Shown: one piece after another, positions 1 through 7,574 of the stretch | Layout of the letters: the number at the start of each line of letters is the position of its first letter | Numbering within the stretch: position 1 is the first letter of the stretch | Assembly: GCA_964585545.1 (NCBI GenBank) | Contig: CAZPDT010000013.1 | Span: 46,085-110,084 of the forward strand | Origin: Brumimicrobium sp964585545 | Lineage (GTDB): Bacteria; Bacteroidota; Bacteroidia; Flavobacteriales_D; Crocinitomicaceae | DNA length: 64,000 bases | Direction: 5' to 3' | Program-made: the position numbers and the translations under genes | The notes under the pieces: generated by a model | The model's input: only the letters and a program-made list of their open reading frames with translations | Databases searched by the model: none | Told to the model about the DNA's origin: nothing

Positions 1-1
1 G

Positions 2-241
2 GAAAATCCTTTAGAAGCAGATGCAGCTATATCAGCATTGAATGGTTTAGAGATTGGAGGGAGAGCGCTCGACATTAAAATAGCCACTCCAAAAGAGAAG
101 CGTGCTCCGAGTAACGACAAAGGTAAATCAGAAGAAAGTTCAAAGAAAGTGTTCTCAAGAACAAAGAAAGTAATGCCCAAAAGAGACGATACAGGGAAAA
201 GACGCGTCTTGCGCCCAAGAAGAAAAAAGAACAACGACTAA
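2..241 (+). CDS. RNA-binding protein with RRM domain, C-terminal part only
   Basis: The frame is open from the first bases, so the start lies outside the window. The visible N-terminal residues (ENPLEADAAISALNGLEIGG) match the second helix and last strand of an RNA recognition motif, where an alanine-rich helix is followed by LNG, a turn and GR-L-I-I. After the fold comes a tail of about 50 residues that is very rich in Lys and Arg and ends in a basic RPRRKKN stretch. Short single-RRM proteins with basic tails are common in Bacteroidota and are thought to bind RNA, some of them cold-induced. The RNP1 and RNP2 motifs would be upstream, so the RRM call rests on the C-terminal half alone. Confidence 0.75.
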   Translation, partial: ENPLEADAAISALNGLEIGGRALDIKIATPKEKRAPSNDKGKSEESSKKVFSRTKKVMPKRDDTGKRRVLRPRRKKNND

Positions 242-280
242 CCCGAACCATATAGCATTTGGTCAAAAACACAACACTTC

Positions 281-1003
281 TTAACGTGTGAATAATTCTG
301 GATGCATAGATTTATAATGTTCTAACTTTCCTTTTATGTATTGAATTAGCTCATAGTCAGATGCTGTTTTAAGGAAGTTTTCATCGATATTTAAAAAGTA
401 AATAAAACGCTCAAACTGTTCTTCTTTTAAATAAATCACATCATAGGAACCGTAAGCGCGCAACAATTCCTTTAAAACCCGATTGATATCATCTTGATGT
501 TCCATTTTTGCCACCAAGCGTTTGCTCCTCTCTTTTTTGCTGAATCTTTCATATAATGCAGTAATGGGACTTTCCAAGACATTAATCCCTGTAACGGTTC
601 GGGTTTCTCGCTGACTCAAAGATTCTCGGTCTTTTTTTATTTCTTCTAAGGATTTTATCGGATAAACCTTAATCTCTTTATAGGTCTGAACATTAGGCTT
701 GAGATAAATAAGTGTATCAACAGTACATGAATTTAATGGTGTAGGTATTGTAATGCGTTTTTTATCATATCCCTTAACAGAGAATGCAATCTCATCTCCA
801 GGTCTGACATAAACAGAGAACTTCCCATCGGGATGTCCAAATACGCCTTGTTTGGTTGTCATGTTTATAACCATAAGATTATAAAATCCAATAGCAGAAG
901 AAGTGTCTACGACCTTTCCTTTGAGATAAATTTCCTCACATTGCCCCAAAGCTATTGCGTTCAACATGAAAAGAAAAACAAGTATAGAAATTGATTTTTT
1001 CAC
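281..1003 (-). CDS. Secreted carboxypeptidase-regulatory-like domain protein
   Basis: This 240-residue protein begins with a signal peptide (KKSISILVFLF, then AIALGQ). Residues about 25-110 look like a CarboxypepD_reg beta-sandwich: KGKVVDTSSAIGFYNLMVIN, then a TKQGVFGHPDGKFSVYV strand and a GDEIAFSVKGY strand. In Bacteroidota this domain is usually at the N-terminus of TonB-dependent receptors, but here it stands alone with a charged helical C-terminal half of about 120 residues. The start codon is GTG, chosen because it keeps the lysines before the signal-peptide core. A TAnnTTTG-type element (CAAAGTTA on the plus strand, 1009-1016) lies only 5-7 bases upstream, so the leader would be very short. 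It faces away from mnmA. Its function is unknown. Confidence 0.8.
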   Translation of the reverse strand: MKKSISILVFLFMLNAIALGQCEEIYLKGKVVDTSSAIGFYNLMVINMTTKQGVFGHPDGKFSVYVRPGDEIAFSVKGYDKKRITIPTPLNSCTVDTLIYLKPNVQTYKEIKVYPIKSLEEIKKDRESLSQRETRTVTGINVLESPITALYERFSKKERSKRLVAKMEHQDDINRVLKELLRAYGSYDVIYLKEEQFERFIYFLNIDENFLKTASDYELIQYIKGKLEHYKSMHPELFTR

Positions 1004-1116
1004 AAAGACAAAGTTACAAAAATTAAATCGTTATCAATGTTTACATTTGTGTATAATAACCGATTAACCGAAGGGTGATTAGATTATAATCGTTTACAAT
1101 TGTAACATAGAACAAT

Positions 1117-1147
1117 TTTGTAAGTTGCTGAATTTGCTGTAATTTTG
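1117..1147 (+). promoter_or_regulatory. Bacteroidota-type promoter of mnmA
   Basis: TAATTTTG at 1140-1147 fits the -7 consensus TAnnTTTG, and TTTG at 1117-1120 sits 19 bases upstream as the -33 element. Transcription would start near 1154. That leaves a leader of about 38 bases before the ATG at 1192 and almost none before the in-frame ATG at 1162, so it supports the later start. Confidence 0.65.
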
Positions 1148-1191
1148 CAGATTATAAATTAATGCTTTCGCATTTAATACCGAAAAAAAAT

Positions 1192-2370
1192 ATGAAACGG
1201 GTTGTAGTTGGACTTTCAGGAGGTGTAGATTCAAGCGTAGCGGCACATCTCTTATTGGAACAAGGATATGAAGTTATTGGTCTGTTCATGAAGAACTGGC
1301 ACGATGAGTCGGTAACCGTATCCGATGAATGTCCTTGGATAGACGACTCCAATGATGCTTTATTGGTTGCGAATAAGCTCGGCATCCCTTTTCAGGTTGT
1401 TGATTTAAGCAAGGCTTATAAAGAAAGGATTGTCGACTATATGTTTAATGAGTATGCATCTGGAAGAACGCCAAACCCTGATGTTCTTTGTAATCGAGAA
1501 ATTAAGTTTGATGTGTTTTTAGAAAAAGCCCTTGAATTGGGTGCAGATTATGTCGCTACAGGTCATTATTGCCAAAGAAAAGAGAATCCAGATGGAAGCA
1601 TTAGTCTATTTGCTGGAAAAGACAAGAATAAAGATCAGTCCTACTTTCTCTGTCAATTGGATCAAGACCAATTAAAAAAGGCCTTGTTCCCAATTGGGGC
1701 ATTAGAAAAGCCTGAAGTGCGTAGAATAGCACGAGAGTTGGATTTGGTTACTGCCGATAAAAAGGATTCACAAGGCTTATGTTTTGTGGGAAAAATAAGG
1801 TTACCTGATTTTTTACAGTCTCAATTAAAACCAAAAGAAGGAAAAGTAATCGAAATTCCTTCAGATTTCTCTCCACTCAGTAAATTTCACGCCATACCAA
1901 AAGATTTTGATCATATAGAAGACCTGGTGAGCCCTTTAAAGTACAATGAAAGTGATGGTATTGAAGTAGCGCAGCACCAAGGCGCACATTTTTATACCAT
2001 TGGGCAAAGAAAAGGATTGCATATTGGTGGTCGTCCTCATCCTTCGTTTGTACTTCAGGTTGACACAGTGAACAACCTGGTGTTTAGTGGACAGAAAGAC
2101 AACCATCCTGGACTAAATAAAATTGCATTGAAAATTGATAATAAGAGTGTTACATACACAAACGTAAAGAATTACTTCAATATAGATAAAGAAATCCATT
2201 GTCTGGTAAGAATTCGCTATAGACAACCATTGCAAAAGGCAAGAGTGCTTCCCAGAAAGAATTTTACTTATGTTTTATTCGATAATTTACAAAGAGGGAT
2301 TACACCTGGGCAGTTCTGCGCCTTCTACAGCAAGGATGAGGAATTGCTAGGCTCCGGCGTTATCGATTAA
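1192..2370 (+). CDS. mnmA: tRNA-specific 2-thiouridylase MnmA
   Basis: MnmA transfers sulfur to U34 of tRNAs for Lys, Glu and Gln, using ATP to adenylate the base. The PP-loop SGGVDSS is at residues 9-15, the catalytic cysteine in NPDVLCNREIKF is Cys100, and the partner cysteine in DSQGLCFVG is Cys197. The KDQSYFLCQL segment is also typical. The length of 392 residues is normal, with an insertion around residues 220-270 before the IGQRKGLHIGG motif. An in-frame ATG at 1162 exists, but MKRVVVGLSGG at 1192 matches the family start and fits the promoter. The last 24 bases overlap the end of the convergent XRE gene. Confidence 0.96.
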   Translation: MKRVVVGLSGGVDSSVAAHLLLEQGYEVIGLFMKNWHDESVTVSDECPWIDDSNDALLVANKLGIPFQVVDLSKAYKERIVDYMFNEYASGRTPNPDVLCNREIKFDVFLEKALELGADYVATGHYCQRKENPDGSISLFAGKDKNKDQSYFLCQLDQDQLKKALFPIGALEKPEVRRIARELDLVTADKKDSQGLCFVGKIRLPDFLQSQLKPKEGKVIEIPSDFSPLSKFHAIPKDFDHIEDLVSPLKYNESDGIEVAQHQGAHFYTIGQRKGLHIGGRPHPSFVLQVDTVNNLVFSGQKDNHPGLNKIALKIDNKSVTYTNVKNYFNIDKEIHCLVRIRYRQPLQKARVLPRKNFTYVLFDNLQRGITPGQFCAFYSKDEELLGSGVID

Positions 2371-2733
2371 CTCCTCAAAAGTCCCATCTTTATACAACAA
2401 TATTACTTTTTTAATCTGTTTAGCTGATGGTGCTTTCTCAGATTGATGAGATAAATCGCTATTGGTGATATTCTGATTGGATGTCTTCTCGTTTGCATCT
2501 ATTGGGTCTGTTTCCATTGTCCGTCCAACCTTTCTTCCTGTAACTAACCAATTGGCGTCTACCTTAGGAAAAGTGTCCAAAATCTTCTGTATAAAGTCTA
2601 TGCTCGGCTTATTGCGTCCAGCAAGGACATGAGATATGCTTGAGCGCTGCACACCTATCTTGTCAGCAAAAGTAGAATTGGTCATTCCATTCATTCTAAT
2701 TACCATTTGTAACCTCTCACTTATGGACATCAT
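2347..2733 (-). CDS. XRE-family helix-turn-helix transcriptional regulator
   Basis: This is a 128-residue DNA-binding protein. Residues about 5-65 form a lambda-repressor-like HTH: SERLQMVIRMNGMTNSTFAD, then KIGVQRSSISHVLAGRNKPS as the recognition region, then a helix ending in ANWLVTGR. A polar linker follows, and the C-terminal end (KKVILLYKDGTFEEL) is a short motif seen in many Bacteroidota XRE proteins. Two adjacent ATG codons (2733 and 2730) could serve as start. The upstream DNA holds three related inverted repeats that may be its operators, which suggests autoregulation. It overlaps the end of mnmA by 24 bases tail to tail. Its targets are unknown. Confidence 0.85.
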   Translation of the reverse strand: MMSISERLQMVIRMNGMTNSTFADKIGVQRSSISHVLAGRNKPSIDFIQKILDTFPKVDANWLVTGRKVGRTMETDPIDANEKTSNQNITNSDLSHQSEKAPSAKQIKKVILLYKDGTFEELIDNAGA

Positions 2734-2742
2734 TTTAATTTT

Positions 2743-2854
2743 CTACAAATGTAATTAATTTATATAAATTATATCACATTTATACATTGATTTTTAAAAC
2801 TATAGTTTACTTTTGTGAACATTATCAAAGGCATATAGTTTACTTATGTAAATA
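2743..2854. promoter_or_regulatory. Three operator-like inverted repeats upstream of the XRE gene
   Basis: Three sites share the pattern TTAC-N4-GTRR. They are TTACATTTGTAG (minus strand, about 2743-2754), TTACTTTTGTGA (plus, 2807-2818) and TTTACTTATGTAAA (plus, 2839-2852), the last being a perfect 5-bp-arm palindrome. The two right-hand sites also share the flank TATAG. The first contains TACATTTG and the second TACTTTTG, both fitting the -7 consensus TAnnTTTG, so a bound repressor would cover promoters facing both ways. Confidence 0.5.
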
Positions 2855-3258
2855 TGAGTTGCTTACTTTTGATGAGCTGTCTTGTATTAAATGAAGCACT
2901 TTAGGCCCAATGTCTTATTAACCCTGAATTGCACTCCACTGCGTTGCGTTTATTTAAGGTTAAGCAAGAGTTTTTAGGCAGTGATGAGGGAAGATTATAG
3001 ATACTTATGCATAAACCTTTGCTCTCACTCTGTTACGGTGTGTATTTTTGACCAAAAATCATGACAAAATATTCCTTTGAGTGTGCTAGGCGTAAAAGTG
3101 AGCTATTCTATGTTACAAAGAACACTTGTCTTTGAATGCGGGCTATTTCCTGAAATACTGGTGTGATAGATTACAAAATAATTTGTGAATGTGTAAATGT
3201 TGCAGGTTGACATTATTTTGAAGCACATCATCTTCTTTTTTGTCAATAGAGAATTAAT
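2855..3258. other. Intergenic region with no recognised gene
   Basis: No reading frame here has a credible start together with protein-like composition, and I see no RNA family. It follows the possible rightward promoter at 2787-2815, so an untranslated RNA cannot be excluded. Confidence 0.5.
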
Positions 3259-3290
3259 AAAAAAAGGAGCATCTTTAAGACACTCCCCTT
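3259..3290 (-). terminator. Rho-independent terminator of the 63-residue gene
   Basis: Read on the minus strand, 3286-3266 forms a 9-bp stem (GGAGTGTCT pairing with AGATGCTCC, including two G-U pairs) with a three-base loop, followed by seven U. On the plus strand the same bases give A-C mismatches, so the orientation favours the minus-strand gene ending at 3344. Confidence 0.7.
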
Positions 3291-3343
3291 TTTTTAACAA
3301 CAATTAAAAACTAAAAACAAACAACAACAGAAAAATTGAACAA

Positions 3344-3535
3344 TTAATTCTTTGAGAAACCACATGTAAAGAGCTTATCTTCTTGAATCTTCTCCTTAGG
3401 ATATTTGCGAACGAAGTCCATAAGTTCGGCAACTTCATATAAGGAAAGCTTACTGTTTCCACTTTGCTTATCATATTTGTTCAGCTGCTTTTTAACAATC
3501 TTCAATCGATTTAAAGCAATTACATAACGGTTCAT
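3344..3535 (-). CDS. Small hypothetical protein
   Basis: This is a 63-residue, highly charged, probably helical protein with no signal peptide or membrane segment. It begins MNRYVIALNRLKIVKKQLNK and ends in CGFSKN. I do not recognise the family. Support for it being real comes from the G-U-containing terminator just downstream on the same strand, an AGAGAA stretch a few bases before the ATG, and normal amino-acid composition for a short cytoplasmic protein. Together with its neighbour at 3677 it lies in a region of uncharacterised genes between the XRE regulator and pyrG. Confidence 0.5.
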   Translation of the reverse strand: MNRYVIALNRLKIVKKQLNKYDKQSGNSKLSLYEVAELMDFVRKYPKEKIQEDKLFTCGFSKN

Positions 3536-3676
3536 AATTCTCTGTAATTTTTTGTGCCTATCATTACGGATATTATTTCAGAAGGTTACAGATTTGGTGA
3601 AATAATTAACATTTATAAATTATTACAAAGAGAAATAATTGATATAAATAATGATAAAAATTTGATTATTAGAAAT

Positions 3677-4123
3677 TTATACTCTAAAGCTATTTTTTAC
3701 ATGTTTATTACTTTTATTTTTATGTCGCCTTTTATTTTTGCGTATCCAATCCAATAAAAGTAGTATTAAATAACAGGGGAACAACACTGCTTTTAAAGTA
3801 TTTGAAAATACTCGTTTAATGCCTCTCTTTGTTTTTTTGATTTTTCTAATGAGTCGTTTTTCTTTTTCTGGATCACGTATATCAAGTCTAAAAAAGCGCA
3901 ATGCACGCATCAATAAAATTTCGCCCAATCCATATTCTCGAACATTGCTTAATGAATATTCTTTATAGCTTAATAAAAATTGGTAAACTAAAATTCTGAC
4001 CTGAATAAAAAATGATAAACTTAATTCTGTTCCATTTCGCTTAATTGTATAATATGCATTTGTCGCTGCATTTCTATACTCTTCTATAACCCTCCTCTGG
4101 TCTTCTGTAATTGATATGTACAT
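3677..4123 (-). CDS. Hypothetical membrane-anchored protein
   Basis: This 148-residue protein starts MYISITEDQRRVIEEYRNAA. It has a helical, charged N-terminal two thirds and one hydrophobic segment near residues 110-127 (LKAVLFPCYLILLLLDW) followed by a strongly basic tail (RKNKRRHKNKSNKH). Basic residues on both sides of the segment suggest a single tail-anchored membrane span or an amphipathic membrane contact. I do not recognise a family. It is divergent from the 366-residue gene at 4272, with 148 bases between them. Part of its 3' end overlaps an open frame on the other strand (3554-3757), which I judge less likely to be coding. Confidence 0.5.
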   Translation of the reverse strand: MYISITEDQRRVIEEYRNAATNAYYTIKRNGTELSLSFFIQVRILVYQFLLSYKEYSLSNVREYGLGEILLMRALRFFRLDIRDPEKEKRLIRKIKKTKRGIKRVFSNTLKAVLFPCYLILLLLDWIRKNKRRHKNKSNKHVKNSFRV

Positions 4124-4220
4124 GTCTTTATTGTTATTGATTGAACAAATATTTAAAAAGGAATTGTAACTTTATAGTGGATTTAGTAGTATATAGATAT
4201 TAAGTTATACATTTGAATTT

Positions 4221-4265
4221 AATTAAGTGAATTAAGTTTACAATTCAATTAAGTTCTTAACTTTA
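4221..4265 (+). repeat. AATTAAGT direct repeats and inverted repeat before gene 4272
   Basis: AATTAAGT occurs at 4221-4228, 4230-4237 and 4247-4254. The last copy runs into AAGTTCTTAACTT, an inverted repeat of AAGTT around CTT. TAACTTTA at 4258-4265 resembles the -7 element with the last base changed. The arrangement looks like a small operator in front of the gene at 4272. Confidence 0.4.
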
Positions 4266-4271
4266 CCAAAA

Positions 4272-5372
4272 ATGATGCGACTTGCTGGAACATATCATCC
4301 CATTCCTTATCTTTTGGAAAGGATACGTCATTATCTCCCAGGAGTAAATGAAATCAATGGTATTTGGATGGATTACGACAAGCAGCTATATACTTCGAAT
4401 GAACCCAGAGCTTTACGTAACCATTTAAAAGTCAGGTGTCAAGAAGTAAGAAACACCAAAGAGCTATCTGATTGGTCTGTTGATGGACATTTGTTTGAAA
4501 AACATTCAAAGTTAAAGCGTCAACTTTCTTTGGAAGACGAAAATACCATGAATGTTCTTCGCCTCTATTTTAATTCTCCGGTTGATGGATTGAAAGATGT
4601 GATTGCAATTGTTTTTCCTGATAATGCCTTTTTAAAAAGTCTAAATATTGAGTTTAAAGGAATTTCGACACAAGAAAAACGTATTTTAAGTAACCTACTA
4701 TTTTCTGTTTTATCCACAGAACACCAAAAAGTGATTGATGAAAGGGGTTTTCTTCAACGTGTTGAAAAAATTAACTTAAAAACAGAAAGGAAAATTGTTC
4801 AATTAAAGGACGATTTAAAATCTACCGAACAACTTTACTCTTCGGCTGTACGGAATATTATTAATGAATTTAAGTTAAAATATGAAAAGGTACTCTCTAA
4901 AGAATTTGTATTTCATCCCAATATTGCACATCAACTAGCGAAAGAGCGCCTCACACTCGATCAAATTGAAAATATTGTTCGCAATGCTATATATTTAGCT
5001 TATAATTTAAATATATCCACGCAAACTGTGCAAATTTCAGAAGATCATATACAGATTGACAAAAGTCAACAGTTTGAAGTTTCAGAATCTGTCAATTTTA
5101 AACGTGAAGATAAAGTGCATATTCTACTCGATAGATATGAGGCTGCTGCAATTAAAGCAATCGATAAAGGGCTTGTTTTAAATGGAAAAAACATTGCCTC
5201 CCAGTTGGATCCACCCGTAACGCCTCCAGCCATTACGGATGCCGTGAAGAAAAACAACAACAAAATTGCTTATCTTTTGCAACAGTATCCTGAAAAATGG
5301 CGCCATACAAGGAAGTCCATAAAGCCGATTCAAACGATTGATCAAGAACGTAATTTCCGAGAAGTGGTGTAA
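4272..5372 (+). CDS. Hypothetical protein, regulator-like architecture
   Basis: This is a 366-residue soluble protein of unknown family. Residues 1-150 could be a small ligand-binding domain (MMRLAGTYHPIPYLLERIRH, later PVDGLKDVIAIVFPDNAFLK). Residues about 160-200 are a predicted coiled coil (KINLKTERKIVQLKDDLKST). Residues about 215-250 (EFVFHPNIAHQLAKERLTLD then QIENIVRNAIYLAYNL) recall the helical lid of NtrC-type AAA+ activators. Residues 290-345 (LLDRYEAAAIKAI, then NGKNIASQLDPPVTPPAITD) look like a Fis-like helix-turn-helix. No Walker A or B motif is present, so if it is related to sigma-54 activators the ATPase core is missing. Two ATG codons at 4272 and 4275 are equally possible. The regulator reading is inference. 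Confidence 0.8.
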   Translation: MMRLAGTYHPIPYLLERIRHYLPGVNEINGIWMDYDKQLYTSNEPRALRNHLKVRCQEVRNTKELSDWSVDGHLFEKHSKLKRQLSLEDENTMNVLRLYFNSPVDGLKDVIAIVFPDNAFLKSLNIEFKGISTQEKRILSNLLFSVLSTEHQKVIDERGFLQRVEKINLKTERKIVQLKDDLKSTEQLYSSAVRNIINEFKLKYEKVLSKEFVFHPNIAHQLAKERLTLDQIENIVRNAIYLAYNLNISTQTVQISEDHIQIDKSQQFEVSESVNFKREDKVHILLDRYEAAAIKAIDKGLVLNGKNIASQLDPPVTPPAITDAVKKNNNKIAYLLQQYPEKWRHTRKSIKPIQTIDQERNFREVV

Positions 5373-5642
5373 CAGTTTAAACCGAACTATTAACTGCGTT
5401 GAGCTCGCAAGCTCGGTTCATAGGTTTTCCCGATGAACCCCAAAATAAGGGCATAAAATACACTCAATGATTTTTATAATAAACTGATTATACATTGAAT
5501 ACAATGTGTATTAGTGTGGACTTGATGAATAGTTAGGATTTAAATTTTTGATAACAAAATCACTTTTAAAGGATTGCAACTAAATAGATTCAATAAATCA
5601 ATTTATTTATTCATTTTTATTTGTTGAGTAAAATCAAATTGC
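5373..5642. other. Intergenic region before the SRP RNA
   Basis: Apart from a small palindrome (GAGCT-cgca-AGCTC, 5401-5414) about 30 bases past the end of the preceding gene and the SRP RNA promoter at its right end, I see nothing here. There is no credible reading frame. Confidence 0.5.
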
Positions 5643-5650
5643 TATTTTTG
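5621..5650 (+). promoter_or_regulatory. Promoter of the SRP RNA
   Basis: TATTTTTG at 5643-5650 matches the -7 consensus TAnnTTTG, and TTG at 5621-5623 lies 19 bases upstream. The predicted start near 5656 coincides with the first base of the closing helix of the RNA. Confidence 0.7.
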
Positions 5651-5653
5651 CCG

Positions 5654-5756
5654 TCGGGGTAAGTCTTGTACGACTAGCTCCCTCTGAATCCCCCAGGACG
5701 GGAACGTAGCAAGGGTAAGAGGTTGTAGCAGTGCGATGCAAGTAGCTTACCCCACT
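5654..5756 (+). ncRNA. ffs: Bacterial small signal recognition particle RNA (4.5S type)
   Basis: This RNA is the scaffold to which the Ffh protein binds. GGGGTAAG (5656-5663) pairs with CTTACCCC (5746-5753) to close the hairpin. At the tip CCCCCAGGACGGGAACGTAG carries the conserved CAGG-x-C-x-GGAA-xxx-AGCA signature of SRP helix 8 (the GGAA tetraloop and asymmetric internal loop). The 3' end runs straight into a T-tract serving as terminator. It is an independent gene with its own promoter, in front of pyrG. Its partner in membrane targeting, YidC, is encoded two genes downstream. Confidence 0.92.
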
Positions 5757-5912
5757 TTTTTTTCAATGGTTGCTCAAAAACTTCATATATTCCCATGCAT
5801 CATAGGGATTTAACAATTTTTTCTGATGAAGTGAAAAAAAAATCTAAAGAATCCGTTTATCTACTAGGTATTGTTGTAACTTTACCGCCCATTGTTACAA
5901 AACATCTTTAAA

Positions 5913-7535
5913 ATGTCAAATTCAACGAAATATATTTTTGTAACTGGTGGGGTTGCATCGTCATTAGGAAAAGGAATTATCTCTGCTTCTTTAGGTAAAC
6001 TACTAAAAGCGAGAGGAATAAAAACCACAATTCAAAAATTAGATCCTTATATTAATATTGATTCTGGAACATTAGATCCTTATGAACACGGAGAGTCTTA
6101 TGTAACCTCAGATGGTACAGAAACGGATTTAGATTTAGGGCATTACGAACGCTTCCTAAACATTACTACAACAAAAGCCAATATTGTAACTTCTGGTAGA
6201 ATTTATCAATCTGTAATTGATAAAGAACGCCGAAGAGAATACAATGGTAAAACTGTGCAGGTCATTCCACATATAACCAATGCAATAAAAGAAAGCATCA
6301 TTGGTGCAAATGTAAACAATGAATATGACGTTGTTATCTGTGAAATTGGTGGAACTGTTGGAGATATGGAATCATTGCCCTATATAGAAGCGCTTCGTCA
6401 ATTAAAGTGGGAAAATGCTGGCAATTGCATTTCGATTCACCTTACCCTTATCCCTTACCTTCGAGCAGCAGGAGAACTTAAAACTAAACCCACACAACAC
6501 GCTGTAAAACAATTGTTAGAATTGGGGATTCAACCTGATGTGTTGTGTTGTAGAACAGAACATAGATTGGATTTGGAACTCCGCAAGAAAATCGCTTTGT
6601 TCTGTAATGTTAACCCTGACGCTGTTATTGAAGCTTTGGATGCTCCTACAATCTATGAAGTGCCAATTATGATGCATGATGCTGGATTAGATGATGTCGT
6701 ATTGCGAAAACTTAACCTTCCCTTGAATATTGAGCCCGATTTAACTTCATGGAATGCTTTTTTAAATGACTATAAAAATCCAACATCGGAAATTACAATC
6801 GGTCTGGTGGGTAAATATGTTGAATTAAAAGACGCATACAAATCAATAAGTGAAGCATTTATTCATGGTGGAACGGCCAATCATTGCAAAGTCAATATTG
6901 AATGGCTCCATTCTGAAAATATTACAGAATCTAATGTGAATGACATACTTGGAAAAGTAGATGGTATTCTTGTAGCACCGGGATTTAGCATAAGAGGAAT
7001 GGCAGGAAAAATAAGTGCAGTAAAATACGCCCGTGAAAACAATGTTCCTTTCTTTGGAATATGCCTTGGAATGCAGTGTGCGGTAATAGAGTTTGCTAGA
7101 AACGTGGTTGGATGGAAAGATGCACACACTTCCGAAATGTCTGTAGATACAAATTATCCTGTAATTAATTCGATGGAAGAAAATATTACTGCAGGGAATG
7201 ATCATAGAATTATGCAACTCGGACTCTATAAAAGCAAGCTGACCAAAGGTTCAAAAATTCATGAAGCATATAACGCTGATACAATTGAAGAACGCCACCG
7301 ACACAGATATGGTGTAAATAAAGAATACATAGATGAATTGAATAAATACGGGATGAAAATGACGGGAATCAATATGGAGTCAGGGCATGTAGATGTTATT
7401 GAACTCGATAATCACCCGTGGTTTGTTGGAATTCAATATCATGCTGAATTTAAAAGTACCGTTGATTACCCCCATCCTCTTTTTACACACTTTGTGAGAG
7501 GAGTAATGGACAACATAAAGCAATCCAATAAATAA
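5913..7535 (+). CDS. pyrG: CTP synthase
   Basis: PyrG aminates UTP to CTP with glutamine as nitrogen donor and ATP as energy source. It is 540 residues, the normal length. The synthetase domain starts TKYIFVTGGVASSLGKGI with the ATP-binding loop, followed by DPYINIDSGTLDPYEHGE and EIGGTVGDMES. The class I glutamine amidotransferase domain fills the C-terminal half, with nucleophile Cys384 in FFGICLGMQ and His510 and Glu512 in QYHAEF. An upstream in-frame ATG at 5892 would add seven residues, but MSNSTKYIFVTGG is the family-like start. TAACTTTA at 5877-5884 is a near-consensus -7 element. yidC follows after 39 bases, so the two may be co-transcribed. Confidence 0.97.
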   Translation: MSNSTKYIFVTGGVASSLGKGIISASLGKLLKARGIKTTIQKLDPYINIDSGTLDPYEHGESYVTSDGTETDLDLGHYERFLNITTTKANIVTSGRIYQSVIDKERRREYNGKTVQVIPHITNAIKESIIGANVNNEYDVVICEIGGTVGDMESLPYIEALRQLKWENAGNCISIHLTLIPYLRAAGELKTKPTQHAVKQLLELGIQPDVLCCRTEHRLDLELRKKIALFCNVNPDAVIEALDAPTIYEVPIMMHDAGLDDVVLRKLNLPLNIEPDLTSWNAFLNDYKNPTSEITIGLVGKYVELKDAYKSISEAFIHGGTANHCKVNIEWLHSENITESNVNDILGKVDGILVAPGFSIRGMAGKISAVKYARENNVPFFGICLGMQCAVIEFARNVVGWKDAHTSEMSVDTNYPVINSMEENITAGNDHRIMQLGLYKSKLTKGSKIHEAYNADTIEERHRHRYGVNKEYIDELNKYGMKMTGINMESGHVDVIELDNHPWFVGIQYHAEFKSTVDYPHPLFTHFVRGVMDNIKQSNK

Positions 7536-7574
7536 AGAATTATAATATAATAACAAGTCAAAGTAAAAATAGGA

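Noticed and set aside
2853..2903. 16-codon frame after the rightmost operator-like site
   Set aside because: It is too short and leucine/cysteine-rich without conservation evidence. It is mentioned only because it follows a possible promoter.
3103..3303. Minus-strand frame of 66 codons
   Set aside because: Its 5' end covers the terminator at 3259-3290, and its composition is Cys/Lys/Phe-rich without a family. It is more likely non-coding.
3554..3757. Plus-strand frame of 67 codons with a GTG start and a hydrophobic C-terminus
   Set aside because: It overlaps the better-supported minus-strand gene at 3677-4123, and its composition (Ile and Asn-rich) is what AT-rich non-coding DNA gives. It cannot be fully excluded.
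6843..7217. Minus-strand frame of 124 codons inside pyrG
   Set aside because: It lies wholly within the well-conserved glutaminase domain of pyrG in antisense. No signal or domain is visible.
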